Part shown: in pieces, positions 60,194-64,000 of the stretch
Layout: every line of letters begins with the position of its first letter
Numbering within the stretch: the stretch's first letter is position 1
Origin: Candidatus Scotarchaeum otlingeri
GTDB taxonomy: Archaea; Thermoproteota; Nitrososphaeria; Geothermarchaeales; JDFR-13
Direction of reading: 5' to 3'
Assembly: GCA_002011075.2 (NCBI GenBank)
Contig: MTMA02000006.1
Coordinates: 1,480,599-1,544,598 of the forward strand
DNA length: 64,000 bases
Translations under genes and position numbers: made by a program
The notes under the pieces: model-generated
The model's input: only the letters and a program-made list of their open reading frames with translations
Databases searched by the model: none
Told to the model about the DNA's origin: nothing

Positions 60194-60592
60194 ATGAGAA
60201 AGTTATGTATCTATTTAGATTCTGAATTGCTTGAAGAAATATTGGAAAATACTAGGATTATCCATCCTAGAGAGATAATTTTATTGATAAGGGGTAAAAA
60301 AAGAAAGAAAAGTGATCTTACCGAAATTTATCTTAGGGAATATGTGGTGCCACCTTTACCTGTTCATGGAAAAACACTCGCCTCATATAGCTCTATGATG
60401 CTGCCATTCTATCTTGATATCGTGGGGACTTATCATTCTCATCCGAGTGGTAATCCACTTCCATCAATTCCTGACCTTAATAATTTCATAGGTTTATTCA
60501 TAGCTGTAGCGATACCACCATATCAATCTATAGATAATATTTACTTTTATAATAAGGATGGGAGAAAAATTCCTGTTAAGGTTATAGAATAA
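60194..60592 (+). CDS. JAMM/MPN+ metalloprotease-like protein
   Basis: JAMM motif GTYHSHPSGNPLPSIPDL. Confidence 0.9.
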   Translation: MRKLCIYLDSELLEEILENTRIIHPREIILLIRGKKRKKSDLTEIYLREYVVPPLPVHGKTLASYSSMMLPFYLDIVGTYHSHPSGNPLPSIPDLNNFIGLFIAVAIPPYQSIDNIYFYNKDGRKIPVKVIE

Positions 60593-60634
60593 TGTAAATT
60601 ATAAAAATGATGTGATACCGTGAAATGGACTCAC

Positions 60635-61858
60635 CTAATCTCCAGGCATTTCATCTTCATCCATCAATAACCGCATAGTCTCAGAATCAGGTGGCATTAA
60701 ATCTAGAAATTGCTGGGCAGCCCTATAGGGATCCTTACTTCTAATGATATACCTTCCTACTACGATTATATCGACACCTTGATTTATTGCTTTTAAGGCT
60801 GTATCTGGTGTAATGCCTCCTGCAACTGCAACGAGTAAACCATATTTCTTCTTTATGCCTTTAATATCACCCCAATATAGTTCTATACCTCTACCCTTCT
60901 CTGCGGCTGTTCTCTCAACATCCACACTTCTATGGAGAAGCAGGACATCGGGTTTCAACTTTAACGAAGCTAATTTAGCTTCGATGTCTTTTACTTCCAT
61001 CATATCTAGTATAGAATATATACCGTGTTTCTTGGCCTCAAATACTGCTCTCTCAATCGTTTCGTTCGAGGCTACACCTAAAATGCATATACCGTCTGCA
61101 GTGGCTTCGGCGGCTTCTTTAACTTCTATCCTACCCACATCCATAGTCTTTAGATCTGCAATGATAAATGCATCTTTCCTAACTTTCCTTAACTCCTCGA
61201 CCGCTTTAACGCCATGTGCTTTTATAAGGGGTGTGCCTACCTCAAGTATAAGCCTCTCACGTTTAGGTAATTGTTGAACAACCTTAATAGCGTCATTAAT
61301 ATTAAGAAGGTCTAAAGCTACCTGGAGATATGGAGGATTCCATAGTCTGGGCACCTTGAAGCCCATTATCGGGTGTACAGCCCTATCTTTCTCCCTAAGA
61401 ATCTTTTCCACTCCTGGATAATTCTCCAATGCCCTCATTAAAGCCGTTTTTGTCGCCCCATAATTGAATTGATAAATCTTCCTGTAGTCCTCCGCTTTAG
61501 GATGCACAAATACAGACACTATAACCACCCACTCATCACACTTATCCCCGGGAATTATCCCTTCTTCAACAGCATCTGCAACAGCCTTAGCAACCGCCGC
61601 TTGAGCAGGTCCAAAAATCTTATTAGCATCTTCCATTCCGACCACTGTAACTTTAGGAACAATCAATGTACTCGGTTTAGGGGGGAGATTCGGTCTTATA
61701 ACCGCAAGCATCGGAGTATGTCCTTGCTTTGGACTTGCTAATGCAGATGCGAATGCATGGCCAACTGGACCATCTTTACTGCCGATAATTAGATCTATGT
61801 GAGCAACCTCAAAGCCATCGCCAATCAAAGCTTCACCAATATAAAACTCGTAATCCAT
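60635..61858 (-). CDS. fae-hps: Bifunctional formaldehyde-activating enzyme / 3-hexulose-6-phosphate synthase
   Basis: Fae N-domain ([30 protein letters not shown]) fused to Hps C-domain ([17 protein letters not shown]...[28 protein letters not shown]). Confidence 0.95.
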   Translation of the reverse strand: MDYEFYIGEALIGDGFEVAHIDLIIGSKDGPVGHAFASALASPKQGHTPMLAVIRPNLPPKPSTLIVPKVTVVGMEDANKIFGPAQAAVAKAVADAVEEGIIPGDKCDEWVVIVSVFVHPKAEDYRKIYQFNYGATKTALMRALENYPGVEKILREKDRAVHPIMGFKVPRLWNPPYLQVALDLLNINDAIKVVQQLPKRERLILEVGTPLIKAHGVKAVEELRKVRKDAFIIADLKTMDVGRIEVKEAAEATADGICILGVASNETIERAVFEAKKHGIYSILDMMEVKDIEAKLASLKLKPDVLLLHRSVDVERTAAEKGRGIELYWGDIKGIKKKYGLLVAVAGGITPDTALKAINQGVDIIVVGRYIIRSKDPYRAAQQFLDLMPPDSETMRLLMDEDEMPGD

Positions 61859-61958
61859 TAGTGTCCACCAAAAATAAGAATATAATAAACTCTATTTATC
61901 ACTATAATTCTCTTGAGAATATTACCGATAGAAGCCTTTGTTATTCTTATAGTCTAAT

Positions 61959-62759
61959 TTACATTCGTCCTATAGCCTTGACGCCATGCTTCCTCGCATA
62001 TGCCTCTGCCCACCTCATCAACCAAAGTGAGAATATCCCCATCAATATAGAAATTGATAAGGCTATGAATGCAACTTGATCTATGGGTAGGTAAGGCTCT
62101 ATACCTGAAGCTCCATATCTAACCAGCTCAGAGGGGTATGAATAAGGGATTACTAGGGCGATATTCCTTATAGGGGGTGGAAGCATGCTGACTGGAGTGG
62201 CGATGCCGCCGATTATAAATACTATAAAGTTTGATATATCTAGTAAAACACCTGGAACACCTGTTCTAAAACTTAATGCCGATAATATTAAGCCATACGA
62301 TAAAGCCATAACTATGAATGATAATAGACCTAGCACTAAGAGTTGGATATGTATCTCTAGCCCCCATGTAACTGGAATAAGAGCGGACAGGACATAATAG
62401 ATCAGTATGATAGCTAGAGTAGATATGGAGAGGCCTGTAATCGCCCGCCCGACTAGGACTCTCGAAGAAGAAGTATTCACCAGAATATGCTCCTCCACAA
62501 AGCCCATGGAAACATAGAAATTTGTCCAACCACCTATAAGCCAGACGCAACTTGATAATATGGTCCATAAGGCTATACCCCAGAATGCCAACGGAACACC
62601 TCTAGGCAGATCCTCAGGCGCCATAAACATCAATGCCCCCAATATAAATATAGTTACCCAGAGGGTTGTGTTAAGGGCCATATTTACCGCTGAATACTTA
62701 TATCTCCATAGCCTAAGCAGGTGAAGCCAGATTACTGCCTTTAACTTATAGATAGACAT
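61959..62759 (-). CDS. ABC-2-type transporter permease
   Basis: Six-TM layout; stop/start adjacent to second permease and ATPase. Confidence 0.8.
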   Translation of the reverse strand: MSIYKLKAVIWLHLLRLWRYKYSAVNMALNTTLWVTIFILGALMFMAPEDLPRGVPLAFWGIALWTILSSCVWLIGGWTNFYVSMGFVEEHILVNTSSSRVLVGRAITGLSISTLAIILIYYVLSALIPVTWGLEIHIQLLVLGLLSFIVMALSYGLILSALSFRTGVPGVLLDISNFIVFIIGGIATPVSMLPPPIRNIALVIPYSYPSELVRYGASGIEPYLPIDQVAFIALSISILMGIFSLWLMRWAEAYARKHGVKAIGRM

Positions 62760-63569
62760 TTAGATAGCACCTACCTTTTTAACTCTCCTCTCAGCTCTAC
62801 CTATAGCCGATAAAGCGAGCAAATTATAGACTCCTCCCAGGATAGCTATTGCATATATGATCAACAATAAGGGTCTTGCCTCTGGTAGTAAGTAGGTTGA
62901 GACCAGTTTTGAAGCATCTATAACATACCTTGTTGGAACTACCTCTGAGACGGCCTGTAATATCCGAGGCAATATCTCTATGGGATAGAATACTCCGGAG
63001 GCTAATAGTATAAATGGAGATAGACTGCTAAGGATATTTGATTCCTCCTTTAATACTAGCAGTAAGGAAGCGAATAAAGAAGCGAAGCCAAGCATAGGAA
63101 GCATACCTAAGAATATTATTAATAGTACTAGTAGTGTTTTCGCTGCCCCTATAATACCCTCATAATATATTACCGCTGGAACTATACCCAACATTGTTAT
63201 AACCGGAGATATCAGCGAATCCGGTAATCCTGCCACTATAAGGATAACCGAAGTCTTAACGGGGGAGAGAATTATATATGGTAAGGTGCCAAGCCACCTG
63301 TTCCAAAGGGTAAACCCGGCTACCGCATCTACTATAAATAGACTGGACATGGCAACTACACTCGATGCAAATAGATATAGTGCGGGATTGGATATCCCCA
63401 TCTGAAGAGTATACTGCTCTATATCTCCATAAATAGTGCCTAAGGCATATATCATCCCAACCATGATATATGGCCATACAAACATTGAGAAGAACATGAA
63501 TCTGTTATTTTTATACCATGCTATTGAGGAGAATAGTTGGGCTCTAAATACGTCAGTCCAATTTGCCAT
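62760..63569 (-). CDS. ABC-2-type transporter permease
   Basis: Multi-TM; LASGVFYPIEILPRILQAVSEVVPTRYVIDA. Confidence 0.88.
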   Translation of the reverse strand: MANWTDVFRAQLFSSIAWYKNNRFMFFSMFVWPYIMVGMIYALGTIYGDIEQYTLQMGISNPALYLFASSVVAMSSLFIVDAVAGFTLWNRWLGTLPYIILSPVKTSVILIVAGLPDSLISPVITMLGIVPAVIYYEGIIGAAKTLLVLLIIFLGMLPMLGFASLFASLLLVLKEESNILSSLSPFILLASGVFYPIEILPRILQAVSEVVPTRYVIDASKLVSTYLLPEARPLLLIIYAIAILGGVYNLLALSAIGRAERRVKKVGAI

Positions 63570-63999
63570 GTGACCCCACCTCCCTTTTACTGGTTAGGGC
63601 TATAAATACATCTTCTAGACTAGGCTCGAGAATATCAACTCTATGTACTTTTCCGCCCGCCGCCCCTATCCTTCGTATAACCTCTGCTATCATGTCTTCC
63701 TCCTCTCCAGGGCTACACAATATTTTAACCCTTAACCTTCCCTCCTCGGTGTCGATAGTCCCTACAACCTCATCTCTAGTAAAACCTAACTTAGATAAGT
63801 CCGGGTCATGGCCAAGGTCTAACCCTCCAGCTACTACTTCAATAGAGACCTTTCCGGAGACATAACGCTTTAATTCTGGAACCGTTCCAATGGCAACTAT
63901 AACCCCTTCATTAATTATCGCAACTCGGTCGCAAATTAACTCTGCCTCAAACATATTATGGGTTGTGACTAAGACTCCCTTACCACGTGTTTTAGCCAT
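63553..63999 (-). CDS. ABC transporter ATPase, C-terminal part, truncated by window edge
   Basis: GKGVLVTTHNMFEAELICDRVAIINEGVIVAIGT, DUF4162-like C-terminus; coding continues past the window end. Confidence 0.9.
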   Translation of the reverse strand: MAKTRGKGVLVTTHNMFEAELICDRVAIINEGVIVAIGTVPELKRYVSGKVSIEVVAGGLDLGHDPDLSKLGFTRDEVVGTIDTEEGRLRVKILCSPGEEEDMIAEVIRRIGAAGGKVHRVDILEPSLEDVFIALTSKREVGSHGKLD

Positions 64000-64000
64000 A

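Noticed and set aside
60813-61277. 154-aa ORF antisense to fae-hps
   Set aside because: Mirror ORF of a confident gene with no domain of its own.
1-64000. CRISPR arrays or cas genes
   Set aside because: No regularly spaced direct repeats or Cas motifs seen.

Overview
64-kb window of an AT-rich archaeal chromosome, probably a thermophilic Thermoproteota/TACK-group lineage. This placement is inferred from the family repertoire (archaeal DnaG, Pelota-like protein, Alba, multi-OB RPA-like protein, DUF2070, DUF1512, Sec61-beta, cofE, fused Fae-Hps, unlinked 5S rRNA). Most of it is compact housekeeping DNA: tRNA synthetases (tyrS, pheST, trpS), tRNA modification (Trm-G10-like, TtuA/Ncs6-like, RNase Z), prs, trxB, map and coaD. 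There is also a metal/transport stretch (CopB ATPase, CDF, antiporter, Ca/Na exchanger, SCO1, FtsX/LolD-type ABC), a three-subunit molybdoenzyme (CISM) operon, and Fae-Hps. RNA genes: tRNA-Leu(GAG) apparently with two non-canonical introns, tRNA-Ala(GGC), tRNA-Val(TAC), 5S rRNA, and one unassigned GC-rich two-hairpin region. The most promising candidate for an undescribed system is the overlapping four-gene operon at 50313-54209: a HerA/VirD4-like protein without a recognisable P-loop plus C-terminal winged helix, a RadA/RecA-like ATPase with a large insertion, a small multi-TM protein and a large orphan protein. Other notable points are two genes broken by single-base homopolymer shifts (NreA-like at a G5 run; a small membrane protein at an A5 run), a divergent Pelota next to dnaG, and decayed transposon remnants. 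All family calls come from reading motifs by eye; no search was run.
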